Assembly: GCA_005502875.1 (NCBI GenBank)
Contig: SCMV01000007.1
Span: 40,105-104,104 of the forward strand
From: Comamonadaceae bacterium 2PF
Lineage (GTDB): Bacteria; Pseudomonadota; Gammaproteobacteria; Burkholderiales; Burkholderiaceae_C
Direction of reading: 5' to 3'
DNA: 64,000 nucleotides
Every line of letters begins with the position of its first letter. The stretch's first letter is position 1. This document shows, one piece after another, positions 10,233 to 17,444 of the stretch. The notes under the pieces are model-generated. The model was given only the letters and a program-made list of their open reading frames with translations, was not told where the DNA came from and did not search any database. Both the position numbers and the translations under genes were made by a program.

Positions 10233-10982
10233 ATGGCATCGATCACCTGCTTCACCCGCAAAGGCCTGCTTGCGACGAGCCTCTCGCTTGGCGCATCGGC
10301 GGCCATGGCTTTGCCGATCACCATCCCCACGAGCTTCATCGATGCCGAAGCCACCTTCAGCTTCAATTCAGACACAGCCGACCTGATGAGCGTGCTGGGC
10401 ATCGGCGTTTCGGCCTTGGGCAACTCGGTGGACGACGGCTCGCACTGGAATTTTGCGATGCCCGTGACGCAGGTGTCGCTGGACGTGTCGCTGTTCAAGC
10501 TCAAGCCGCTGTCAGGTGCTGCGTCGGGCTCCGGTCTGCTGATCTACAACACCGAAAGCGGTGGGGCGCTGTCGCTGGCGAACTTCGGGCTGGACTTCAA
10601 GCGCAACGTGCTGACGGCCGACCTGGGAACCGTTGACGGCAAGATCTCCAAGTCTTTCGATGTGTTCAACTTCTCGGTCACCAAGGGCTTGCACCTGTCC
10701 ACCAGCGGTGGGCTGTCGATGCAGATGCAGCTCGACAACATGATGCTGACCCAGCAGGCTCAGACGGCCTTCACTTGGTCGCTGGCCCTGGATGAAATCG
10801 CCCAGGCTGGCCTGCCGACGCTGAATTTCGGTTCGCTGGGCGTCGACATCAACCCCTCTCTTCGCTTTGGGCTGTCGAGCAAGCCGCTGGTGTCAGCGGT
10901 TCCCGAGGCGTCCGGCCTTGGCATGCTGGCAGCGGGCATGCTGGCGATCGGTGCGATCACGCGACGCCGCATGAAGGCCTGA
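10233..10982 (+). CDS. PEP-CTERM sorting-domain protein
   Basis: 249-residue exported protein. A signal peptide (GLLATSLSLGASAAMA) precedes a beta-rich, Ser/Asp/Phe-containing body with alternating strands (FSFNSDTADLM, VSLDVSLFKLK, SLALDEIAQ). The C-terminus has the tripartite PEP-CTERM plan: VPEASGLGM, a hydrophobic segment (LAAGMLAIGAI) and a basic TRRRMKA tail. Such proteins are cut by an exosortase and released or linked to an extracellular matrix. No exosortase gene is visible in this window. Start at the ATG 7 bp after a CGGAG Shine-Dalgarno; an upstream ATG at 10200 would spoil the signal peptide. Function of the body unknown. Confidence 0.83.
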   Translation: MASITCFTRKGLLATSLSLGASAAMALPITIPTSFIDAEATFSFNSDTADLMSVLGIGVSALGNSVDDGSHWNFAMPVTQVSLDVSLFKLKPLSGAASGSGLLIYNTESGGALSLANFGLDFKRNVLTADLGTVDGKISKSFDVFNFSVTKGLHLSTSGGLSMQMQLDNMMLTQQAQTAFTWSLALDEIAQAGLPTLNFGSLGVDINPSLRFGLSSKPLVSAVPEASGLGMLAAGMLAIGAITRRRMKA

Positions 10983-11003
10983 ACGAGCGGCTCGCGATGG
11001 CGC

Positions 11004-11009
11004 TAGAAT
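11004..11009 (+). promoter_or_regulatory. Probable -10 element of the tRNA-Gly gene
   Basis: TAGAAT lies 10 bases before the mature 5' end of the tRNA, correct spacing for transcription to start a few bases upstream of the tRNA. No strong -35 match is visible. An inverted repeat CGAGC/GCTCG lies just upstream. Confidence 0.5.
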
Positions 11010-11019
11010 CGCGTGCATC

Positions 11020-11093
11020 GCGGGTGTCGTTCAATGGTAGGACTCTTGCTTCCCAAGCAAATAACGTGGGTTCGATTCCCATCACCCGCTCCA
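11020..11093 (+). tRNA. tRNA-Gly (anticodon CCC)
   Basis: 74-nt tRNA with encoded CCA. The acceptor stem GCGGGTG pairs with CACCCGC, followed by discriminator T and CCA. The D arm contains TTCAATGGTAG, the anticodon loop is TTCCCAA with anticodon CCC at 11052-11054, and the T arm is GTGGG-TTCGATT-CCCAT. It decodes GGG. The outermost anticodon-stem pair is a C/A mismatch, leaving four good pairs. Confidence 0.96.
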
Positions 11094-11100
11094 GAACCCA

Positions 11101-11128
11101 AAAGGCCAGTCACCGACTGGCCTTTTTC
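11101..11128 (+). terminator. Rho-independent terminator after tRNA-Gly
   Basis: The stem AAAGGCCAGT / ACTGGCCTTT (10 bp, loop CACCG) is followed by TT-C-TT and begins 8 bases after the tRNA CCA. The A-run on the other side could let it also serve the convergent nadE-like gene. Confidence 0.88.
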
Positions 11129-11153
11129 TTTGCTCGCTTCGTTTTGACGCCGC

Positions 11154-12164
11154 TCAGTCGGCCGGGCGCGGCACCGGGCCGGTCACGGGCTCCATCAACA
11201 ACCCTGACCAGTGCAGCGGCGCCGTGGTGCGACGCTTGGCCTCGATGTCCTGGTAGATGAAGCCGGCCTGTTGTTCGCTCACGCCCAGGCATTCGGCCAG
11301 CTTGGCAGCGGGCAAGCCCTGGTTGAGGTGCCACAGCGCGACGTCCATCTCCTTGTACGGCAGGGCGTAATAGAACTCGTCCTGGCCCTGGCTGAGGCTG
11401 TAGGTGTCGGTGGTGGGCGTGGCGTTGCAGATGACCTTGGGCAGCCCCATGTGGCGGGCCAGCGCGTACACCTGGGTCTTGTAGAGGTGGGCGATGGGCT
11501 TGAGGTCGGCGGTGCCATCGCCGTTCTTGACGAAGAAACCCTGGTCGTACTCGACGCGGTTGGGTGTGCCCACCACGGCGTAGTTCAGTCGGTCGGCGTG
11601 GAAGAACTCCAGCGTTTTGCGGATGCGCTGCTTGAAGTTGGTGGCGGCCACGATCTGCAGGTACTCGCGTAGGCCCAGGCGCTGCTCGTGCAGGGGGCCG
11701 TTGCCTGGCTCTTGGACCACCAGCTTGAAGTGGTTGATCTGGCCCTGTGTGCCGCCAGCGATCACGATTTTGTTCTTCCAGCCTTCGCCATAAGCCGGGA
11801 AGACCGCGCGGATGGCTTCGTCGCGCCAGCGGTAGCAGCCGATGGCCTCGAGCGTGGGGGCGATGTCTTCGACCGTGTGGCGGATGCCCAGGTGATCGGC
11901 CAGCAGGCGACCTTTGATCGAGCTGTCGGAGGACGAATCTCGCTCAGGCATCAGCAGGCCAAACACCTTGTCGGGGCCCAGGGCACGCACGGCCAGCGCT
12001 GCGCAGACCGAGCTGTCGATGCCGCCTGACATGGCCACAACCAGCCCGCGGCGTTTGAGGTGCAGGCGCATCAGCTCGCGGATCTTGCTGGTGATGCGGG
12101 TGATCTCGGCGTCGCGATCGAAGTCCAGCAGGGTGTCGATCAGGGTGTCGATGGATGGGGGCAT
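11154..12164 (-). CDS. NadE-like ammonia-dependent NAD synthase / amide synthase
   Basis: 336-residue ATP-pyrophosphatase of the NadE family. The PP-loop S46-G-G-I-D-S-S52 is intact, with the downstream GTPNRVEYDQGFFVKNGDGTADLKPI region that binds the adenylated carboxylate. There is no N-terminal nitrilase (glutaminase) domain, so it would use free ammonia. It is about 60 residues longer than classical ammonia-dependent NadE (~275); the extra material includes ERDSSSDSSIKGRLL and WKNKIVIAGGTQGQINHF. It follows the adenylate-forming ligase on the same strand after 72 bp. It could be the cell's NAD synthase, but the setting suggests an amide-forming tailoring enzyme. NadE family membership is sure; the substrate is not. 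Confidence 0.85.
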   Translation of the reverse strand: MPPSIDTLIDTLLDFDRDAEITRITSKIRELMRLHLKRRGLVVAMSGGIDSSVCAALAVRALGPDKVFGLLMPERDSSSDSSIKGRLLADHLGIRHTVEDIAPTLEAIGCYRWRDEAIRAVFPAYGEGWKNKIVIAGGTQGQINHFKLVVQEPGNGPLHEQRLGLREYLQIVAATNFKQRIRKTLEFFHADRLNYAVVGTPNRVEYDQGFFVKNGDGTADLKPIAHLYKTQVYALARHMGLPKVICNATPTTDTYSLSQGQDEFYYALPYKEMDVALWHLNQGLPAAKLAECLGVSEQQAGFIYQDIEAKRRTTAPLHWSGLLMEPVTGPVPRPAD

Positions 12165-12236
12165 GGCGATGGCTTTCCCTGGATTGGAATGGCTGGCTGA
12201 GGTGGATGGGGTGTCGGGCGGCAGCTCAGGTGCTGA

Positions 12237-13682
12237 TCAGGTGCCGATCAGGTGTTTTTGCACCTTGCCCGAGGCCGTTCGGGGCAGGGTGTCGAAATAG
12301 TCGACCTGCTTGGGTGCTTTGTACAGGGCCAGGTGCTCGCGGCAATGGCGCTGGATGTCTCGCGTGAGCTGGGGCAGTGGCGGGTGACCTGGGGCCGGGA
12401 TCACGCAGGCGCGAACCACCTCGCCCAGCAGTTCGTCGGGCAGGGGCACCACGGCGCACTCGCTGACGCCCGGCACCGCTTGGATGCAGTTTTCGATTTC
12501 GTGAGGTGACACGCGGTGCGCGCCCACCTTCAGGATCTCGCGACTGCGCCCGTGCAGGAACAGGAAGCCCTCGGCATCGAGGTGACCGATGTCACCGGTG
12601 TGCAGCCAGCCGTCCACCAGGGTGCTCGCGGTGTCGTCGGGCGAGTCCCAGTAGCCGAGCATGATGTTGGGCCCGCGTGCCCAGATGTCTCCGACCTCGC
12701 CTGAAGGCGTGGTCCGACCCTGGGCATCGCGCACCTGCAGCTCGACGCCGGGCAGTGCCAGGCCCACCGAGCCCGGCCTGCCTCGTCGCTGTGCCGGGCT
12801 CAGCGTGGTCAGGCGCGAGCACGCTTCGGTTTGCCCGTACATCACCCAGAAACCCACCTCGGGCAGCGCTTGCTGCAGGCGCTCGATGCGCGCCGGGTCC
12901 ATGGGGCCTCCGGCCTGAGCCATGTGGCGCAACGCAGGCAGGGGGTGAGCGTTCAGCTGACCTCGCTCGAGCAACAGGTAAAACGACGAGGGCACACCGT
13001 AGAAGTGCGTGGCCGCGACCTGGGCCATGCGCTGCACGATGCGCTGCGGGTACATGAAGCTGTTCTCCAGCACCAGCGTGGCACCCAGGCTCAGGTGGGT
13101 GTGCAGCACCGAGCTGCCAAAGGCGTAGTGAAAGGGCAGCACGCACAGGGTCACGTCGTCGGGTGACATCGGCAAAGTCTGCTGCACCGCCAGGGTGTTG
13201 GCCGCCAAGGCGCCGTGGCTGAGCATCACGCCCTTGGGCTGACCGGTTGTGCCCGACGTGAAGACCAGGCTGGCGAGGGCCTGGGGCTCAAGCGAGCAAG
13301 GCGCTGCATTGGCCGGTGGTGGCGGGGGCGCCTCGGGCAGTGCCCGCCAGCACAGGCGGGCCTGACAGGCCTGGGTCAGCTGGGCGATGTCAGCGGGCTT
13401 GAGGGCAGGGTTCAGCGCGACGACCACGCCACCCGCCCACCACGTGGCGTAAATGGCCACGGCCAGCTCGGCGCTGTTGTCCATCACCAGGGCCACGCGA
13501 TCGCCGGGTTGAATCAGCGACTTCAAGTGCTCACCCTGGGCTGCAATCTGACTGGCAAGCGCGTCAAAAGAGGTGCAGCGCTCTGCCTCAATGAAAGCAG
13601 GGTGCGCGGGTCGCTTGGCCGCCTGGTGGAGCAGGCGCGTCAACAGCAGCGGGGCGGAGGTGGGGTTCTGGGCGCCGGACAT
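12237..13682 (-). CDS. Adenylate-forming acyl-CoA/ACP ligase
   Basis: Class I adenylate-forming enzyme, 481 residues, full length. The ATP/AMP P-loop FTSGTTGQPKG is at 141-151. Downstream come MYGQTEACSR, GWLHTGDIG and GRSREILKVGAHRVSPHEIE, and the catalytic lysine lies in TASGKVQKH near the C-terminus. It activates a carboxylate as acyl-AMP and passes it to CoA or a carrier-protein thiol. Two free-standing acyl carrier proteins are encoded close by, making acyl-ACP formation plausible (inference). It is divergent from asnB across 104 bp and upstream of the nadE-like gene. Start at MSGAQN; an upstream ATG would extend into the divergent promoter region. Confidence 0.9.
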   Translation of the reverse strand: MSGAQNPTSAPLLLTRLLHQAAKRPAHPAFIEAERCTSFDALASQIAAQGEHLKSLIQPGDRVALVMDNSAELAVAIYATWWAGGVVVALNPALKPADIAQLTQACQARLCWRALPEAPPPPPANAAPCSLEPQALASLVFTSGTTGQPKGVMLSHGALAANTLAVQQTLPMSPDDVTLCVLPFHYAFGSSVLHTHLSLGATLVLENSFMYPQRIVQRMAQVAATHFYGVPSSFYLLLERGQLNAHPLPALRHMAQAGGPMDPARIERLQQALPEVGFWVMYGQTEACSRLTTLSPAQRRGRPGSVGLALPGVELQVRDAQGRTTPSGEVGDIWARGPNIMLGYWDSPDDTASTLVDGWLHTGDIGHLDAEGFLFLHGRSREILKVGAHRVSPHEIENCIQAVPGVSECAVVPLPDELLGEVVRACVIPAPGHPPLPQLTRDIQRHCREHLALYKAPKQVDYFDTLPRTASGKVQKHLIGT

Positions 13683-13786
13683 GACCGGTTGCGATGGAGC
13701 GATGCAATTCCACACAGTCTAGGGGGACTCCATGCCCTTGCGCGCCTTATCATCGTCCGGCAGGACTTGATTCAAGGGGGGTGTGC

Positions 13787-15775
13787 ATGTGCGGTGTCGC
13801 GGGGGTGCTGGATTGGCGAGCTCAGGCCAATCCGGTGTGGTCTCCTGACGACGGGCTGCTCAGGCGCATGGCCGACACCCTCCACCACCGGGGGCCAGAC
13901 GGTCGCGGCTTCCTGAAGCGTCCGGAGCTGGGCTTGGCGCACACCCGCCTGGCCATCGTCGACCTGGCCGGCGGGGATCAACCCATTTTCAACGAAGACG
14001 GCAGCATCGCTGTCGTCTTCAATGGCGAGATCTTCAACCACATCGAGCTGCGCGAAGAGCTGATCGCGCAAGGCCATCGTTTTGCCACCCGCTCCGACAC
14101 CGAGGTCATCGTCCACCTCTACGAGCAGCATGGCGACGACTTCGTGCACCACCTCAACGGGCAGTTCGCCATCGTGCTGTGGGACGAACGACGCCAGCGA
14201 CTGCTGCTGGTGCGCGATCGCGTCGGCATCGCGCCGCTTTTCTACCGCATTGGTGAAACCGACGACGAGCACCAACTGATCTTCGGCTCCGAGGTCAAGG
14301 CGCTCTTGCCGGCCCTCGTGCGCAGCCCGCGCGTCAACCGCCGCGCGCTCGATCAGGTCTTCACCTGCTGGACGCCGGTGGGTGCCGAGACCCTGTTCGA
14401 AGGCATCTGGTCGCTCGAGCCCGGCACCATGCTGATCGCCGAGCCCGACCGCGACAAGCACCTGCACGCCACCGTGCGTCGCTACTGGGACTGGCGCTTC
14501 CCGCTGTCGCCCGACGATTGTCAGCAAGGCTCTGACGAAGACCTGCTCGAAGAGCTGCGCGCCACCCTGGTCGACGCCACCCGCATCCGCCTGCGCGCCG
14601 ACGTGCCCGTGGGTGCCTACCTCTCCGGTGGGCTCGATTCGTCGATCCTGACCAGCGTCATCCACCACGAGACCAACGCGCCGCTGCGCACCTTCTCGAT
14701 CGGATTCGAAGACGCTGCGCTCGATGAGAGCGCCCAGCAGCGCGAGATGATCGAGTTCCTGCACGCGCGTCACAGCCGCATCGAATGCCGCCAGGAAGAC
14801 GTCGGCCAAGGGCTGATGGACACCGTCTGGCATGCCGAATGCGCGGTGTTGCGCACAGCGCCTGTGCCCATGCGCCTGCTCTCGGGCCTGGTGCGCCGCC
14901 AGGGCTACAAGGTGGTGCTCACGGGCGAGGGCGCGGACGAGGTTTTTGGTGGCTACGACCTGTTCAAGGAGTCGCAGCTGCGACAGTTCTGGGCGCGCGA
15001 GCCGCATTCGGCTGCCAGGCCCCAGTTGTTGCAGCGCCTGTACCCGTGGCTGGCTGGCCAGTCCGGGCGCTCCGATGCCTTCATGCGCGGTTTTTATGGC
15101 GCTGGCCTTGAAGACCCGGATGACCTGCTGTTCTCGCATGGCCCGCGCTTTGACACCACCCGCAAGGCGCGGATGTTCCTGCTCGACCCCAGGCCCGATC
15201 ACGAGTCGCTGGACGACATCCGGGCGCTCATGCCCCGAGAAGCCAGCCGCTGGCACCCCCTGGCGCGCGCTCAGTACCTCGAGGCCCGCCTGCTGATGGG
15301 CAACTACCTGCTGTCCTCGCAGGGCGACCGCATGCTGATGGCCAACGGGGTGGAAGGGCGCTTTCCCTACCTGGACCACCGCGTCATCGAACTGGCCAAC
15401 CGCCTGCCCCCGCGCCTGAAAATGCGCGGGCTGCGCGAAAAGATCGGGCTGCGCCAGGCCATGGCCCAGTACCTGCCGGAGCGCACGCGCACCCGCCACA
15501 AGCAGCCCTACCGCGCCCCCGATGCCGCAGCCCTGTTCGATCCCGCATCGGGCCAACCCCTGCCGTTCGTGGCCGACCTGCTCTCGCCCGAGAGCCTGAC
15601 CCGATCGGCCTGCTTCGAGCACACCAGGGTGGGTTTGCTGCTGCGCAAGGCCGCGCGCCAGCCCGAAGCCCTCGGCACCCGCGACAATCAGGCCCTGATC
15701 GGCATGGTCACGCTGCAAGCCTGGCACCGCCTGTTCATCGAATCCCACCACCCCATGCGTCCCCTGGCGCACTGA
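13787..15775 (+). CDS. asnB: Glutamine-hydrolysing asparagine synthase-like amidotransferase
   Basis: 662-residue AsnB-family enzyme. The start M-C2-GVAG exposes the N-terminal nucleophile Cys of a class II glutamine amidotransferase domain (about 2-220, with LHHRGPDG and FNGEIFNH). The C-terminal synthase domain carries the PP-loop YLSGGLDSS (S280-S286) and LTGEGADEVFGGY. It releases ammonia from glutamine and amidates an acyl-adenylate, classically aspartate. Being first in a unit with two acyl carrier proteins, a KASIII and a GNAT, it may amidate another carboxylate. The AAGGGGGG stretch before the ATG fixes the start; an ATG 31 codons upstream would bury Cys2. Confidence 0.93.
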   Translation: MCGVAGVLDWRAQANPVWSPDDGLLRRMADTLHHRGPDGRGFLKRPELGLAHTRLAIVDLAGGDQPIFNEDGSIAVVFNGEIFNHIELREELIAQGHRFATRSDTEVIVHLYEQHGDDFVHHLNGQFAIVLWDERRQRLLLVRDRVGIAPLFYRIGETDDEHQLIFGSEVKALLPALVRSPRVNRRALDQVFTCWTPVGAETLFEGIWSLEPGTMLIAEPDRDKHLHATVRRYWDWRFPLSPDDCQQGSDEDLLEELRATLVDATRIRLRADVPVGAYLSGGLDSSILTSVIHHETNAPLRTFSIGFEDAALDESAQQREMIEFLHARHSRIECRQEDVGQGLMDTVWHAECAVLRTAPVPMRLLSGLVRRQGYKVVLTGEGADEVFGGYDLFKESQLRQFWAREPHSAARPQLLQRLYPWLAGQSGRSDAFMRGFYGAGLEDPDDLLFSHGPRFDTTRKARMFLLDPRPDHESLDDIRALMPREASRWHPLARAQYLEARLLMGNYLLSSQGDRMLMANGVEGRFPYLDHRVIELANRLPPRLKMRGLREKIGLRQAMAQYLPERTRTRHKQPYRAPDAAALFDPASGQPLPFVADLLSPESLTRSACFEHTRVGLLLRKAARQPEALGTRDNQALIGMVTLQAWHRLFIESHHPMRPLAH

Positions 15776-15793
15776 AACCCGAGGAGCCCCTCC

Positions 15794-16048
15794 GTGACCG
15801 CCCGTGCAGCCCTTCGACGCTATGTCCTGGAAAACCACCTGTTCACCGACGACGATGCCGCCCTGAAGGACGCCGACTCTTTCCTGGAGACCGGCATCCT
15901 CGACTCGACCGGCATCATGGAGTTGATCCTCTTCGTCGAAGAAACCTTCCAGCTCAAGGTGACCGACGACGAGATGGCGCCCGAGAACCTCGACTCCATC
16001 GACAGTCTGGTGGCCTACGTGGAGCGCAAGCAGGCCGCTGCGGCCTGA
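15794..16048 (+). CDS. Free-standing acyl carrier protein (first copy)
   Basis: 84-residue acidic carrier protein. The phosphopantetheine attachment serine is S38 in the motif GILDSTGIMELI. Its helical plan (FTDDDAALKDADSFLETG before the Ser, LILFVEETFQLKVTDDEM after) is typical of stand-alone ACPs used by ligases and KASIII-like enzymes. The GTG start sits 8 bases after GAGGAG; the gene is 18 bp downstream of asnB and 16 bp upstream of the KASIII. It differs clearly from the second ACP of the cluster, so the two probably do different jobs. Confidence 0.9.
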   Translation: MTARAALRRYVLENHLFTDDDAALKDADSFLETGILDSTGIMELILFVEETFQLKVTDDEMAPENLDSIDSLVAYVERKQAAAA

Positions 16049-16064
16049 TCGCCGGGAGCGCACC

Positions 16065-17162
16065 GTGAGCTTCAGCCGCATCGATGGGTTCCGCATCGCC
16101 GGGGTGAGCACCTGCGTGCCGCCCACCCGGGTCGACAACCTTGACCTGGGTGAGCGCTACGGCGCCGAGGACGTCCGCAAAGTGGTCTCGATGGCCGGTG
16201 TGCGCCACCGCCACGTGGTGGGCGATGAGCTCACCGCGGTTGACCTGTGCACCGAGGCCGCGCGCCGCCTGCTGGACCAGTTGGGCTGGGCGCCTGAGAG
16301 CATCACCGGCCTGATCATGGTCACGCAGTCGCCTGACCACTTCCTGCCTTCTTCGGCCTGCGTGGTGCACGCCAAGCTGGGCCTGCCGGTTGAATGCGCG
16401 GCCTTCGACATGGGCTTGGGCTGCTCTGGCTACCCCTACGGGCTCTACATCGCCGCGACCATGCTCAAGGCCGGTGGTCAGCAGCGCATCCTCATGCTGC
16501 ACGGTGAAACGCCCAGCCGATTCGTCCACCCAGGCGATCACGCCACCACCTTGTTGTTCGGCGATGCCGGCTCGGCAACGGCGCTGGAGGCCGCGCCTGC
16601 TGCGTCGCCTGTGCCGGCCGCCGCCGATGCCGAGCCCGCCAGCTTCTGCCTGTTCACCGACGGCAGCGGCGCCGATGGCCTGATCATCCGTGGCGGTGCT
16701 TTCCGCGACCGCACGCCCGCCGATCCGCGCGACCTGTGCGTGCGCATGGACGGTGCGGGCATCTTCAACTTCACCATCAAGCGCGTGCCGCCGCTGGTCA
16801 ACGACACGCTGGCCTTCGCGGGCCTGGCGGTGCCGGACATCGACGCCTACCTGTTTCACCAGTCCAACCGCTTCATCATGAAGCACCTGATGAAAAAGTG
16901 TGGCCTGCCCGAAGAGCGCGTGCCTTTCACCATCGAAGACACGGGCAATTGCGGTGGTCCATCGGTGGCGGTGACCCTGACGCGCGCGCTGGCCGAGCGC
17001 GAACGCGACAGGCCCTTGCGCCTGATGCTGCTGGGCTATGGCGTGGGCCTGTCGTGGTCATCAGCCATCGTCATGCTGCCTGCAGACGCCGTGTTGTTGC
17101 ATGGTGTCTGTGCCCCGAGCCCCGCCACCGCAACGCCCGATCCTTCGGAAACCAAGCCATGA
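16065..17162 (+). CDS. 3-oxoacyl-ACP synthase III family protein
   Basis: Thiolase-fold condensing enzyme of 365 residues. The KASIII triad is visible: C120 (GLGCSGYPYGLY), H265 (LFHQSNRF) and N295 (GNCGGPS). Compared with FabH (~320 residues) it has an Ala/Pro-rich insertion near 177-192 and a ~25-residue C-terminal tail. No other fab genes are adjacent, so a housekeeping FabH role is unlikely. It probably condenses or transfers an acyl unit on one of the flanking ACPs. GTG start after CGGGAGCGCACC. Its stop overlaps the ATG of the second ACP (ATGA). Confidence 0.92.
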   Translation: MSFSRIDGFRIAGVSTCVPPTRVDNLDLGERYGAEDVRKVVSMAGVRHRHVVGDELTAVDLCTEAARRLLDQLGWAPESITGLIMVTQSPDHFLPSSACVVHAKLGLPVECAAFDMGLGCSGYPYGLYIAATMLKAGGQQRILMLHGETPSRFVHPGDHATTLLFGDAGSATALEAAPAASPVPAAADAEPASFCLFTDGSGADGLIIRGGAFRDRTPADPRDLCVRMDGAGIFNFTIKRVPPLVNDTLAFAGLAVPDIDAYLFHQSNRFIMKHLMKKCGLPEERVPFTIEDTGNCGGPSVAVTLTRALAERERDRPLRLMLLGYGVGLSWSSAIVMLPADAVLLHGVCAPSPATATPDPSETKP

Positions 17163-17413
17163 GCCAACGCACCCTCACCACCCAGGAAGCCCTGGAGATG
17201 ATGGCGGACGCCTTCAACGAGCCGATTGAAAACCTGTTGCCCGACACCCCTCGCGACAGCATCCCGGGCTGGGACTCGATGGGCGCGCTCATGTTGATCG
17301 CCGAGCTGGACGAGCGCCTGGGGCTGGAGCTGCAGGCCGAGGTCTCGCGCGAGATGAAGCGGGTGCAGCACGTGCTGGATTTCCTGGCCGCGAACGGGGC
17401 GTTGGCCCCTTGA
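17159..17413 (+). CDS. Free-standing acyl carrier protein (second copy)
   Basis: 84-residue carrier protein with the attachment serine S40 in PGWDSMGALML. The C-terminal half, EVSREMKRVQHVLDFLAANG, forms the expected last helices. Translation is coupled to the KASIII gene by an ATGA overlap, which fixes the start inside the KASIII 3' end. Sequence and motif (WDSMG versus LDSTG) set it apart from the first ACP. It is followed 31 bp later by the GNAT gene. Confidence 0.9.
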   Translation: MSQRTLTTQEALEMMADAFNEPIENLLPDTPRDSIPGWDSMGALMLIAELDERLGLELQAEVSREMKRVQHVLDFLAANGALAP

Positions 17414-17444
17414 TGCGAGGCGCGATCGCACCCGGGGGCCAGGC

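Noticed and set aside
13772..16138. A 788-codon minus-strand frame across asnB and the first ACP
   Set aside because: Antisense to asnB, which has intact catalytic motifs. The antisense translation shows no domain and ends at no meaningful boundary.
16065..17162. Housekeeping FabH
   Set aside because: No fabD, fabG or plsX is adjacent. The protein has an Ala/Pro insert and a tail not seen in FabH, and it is coupled to a dedicated ACP.
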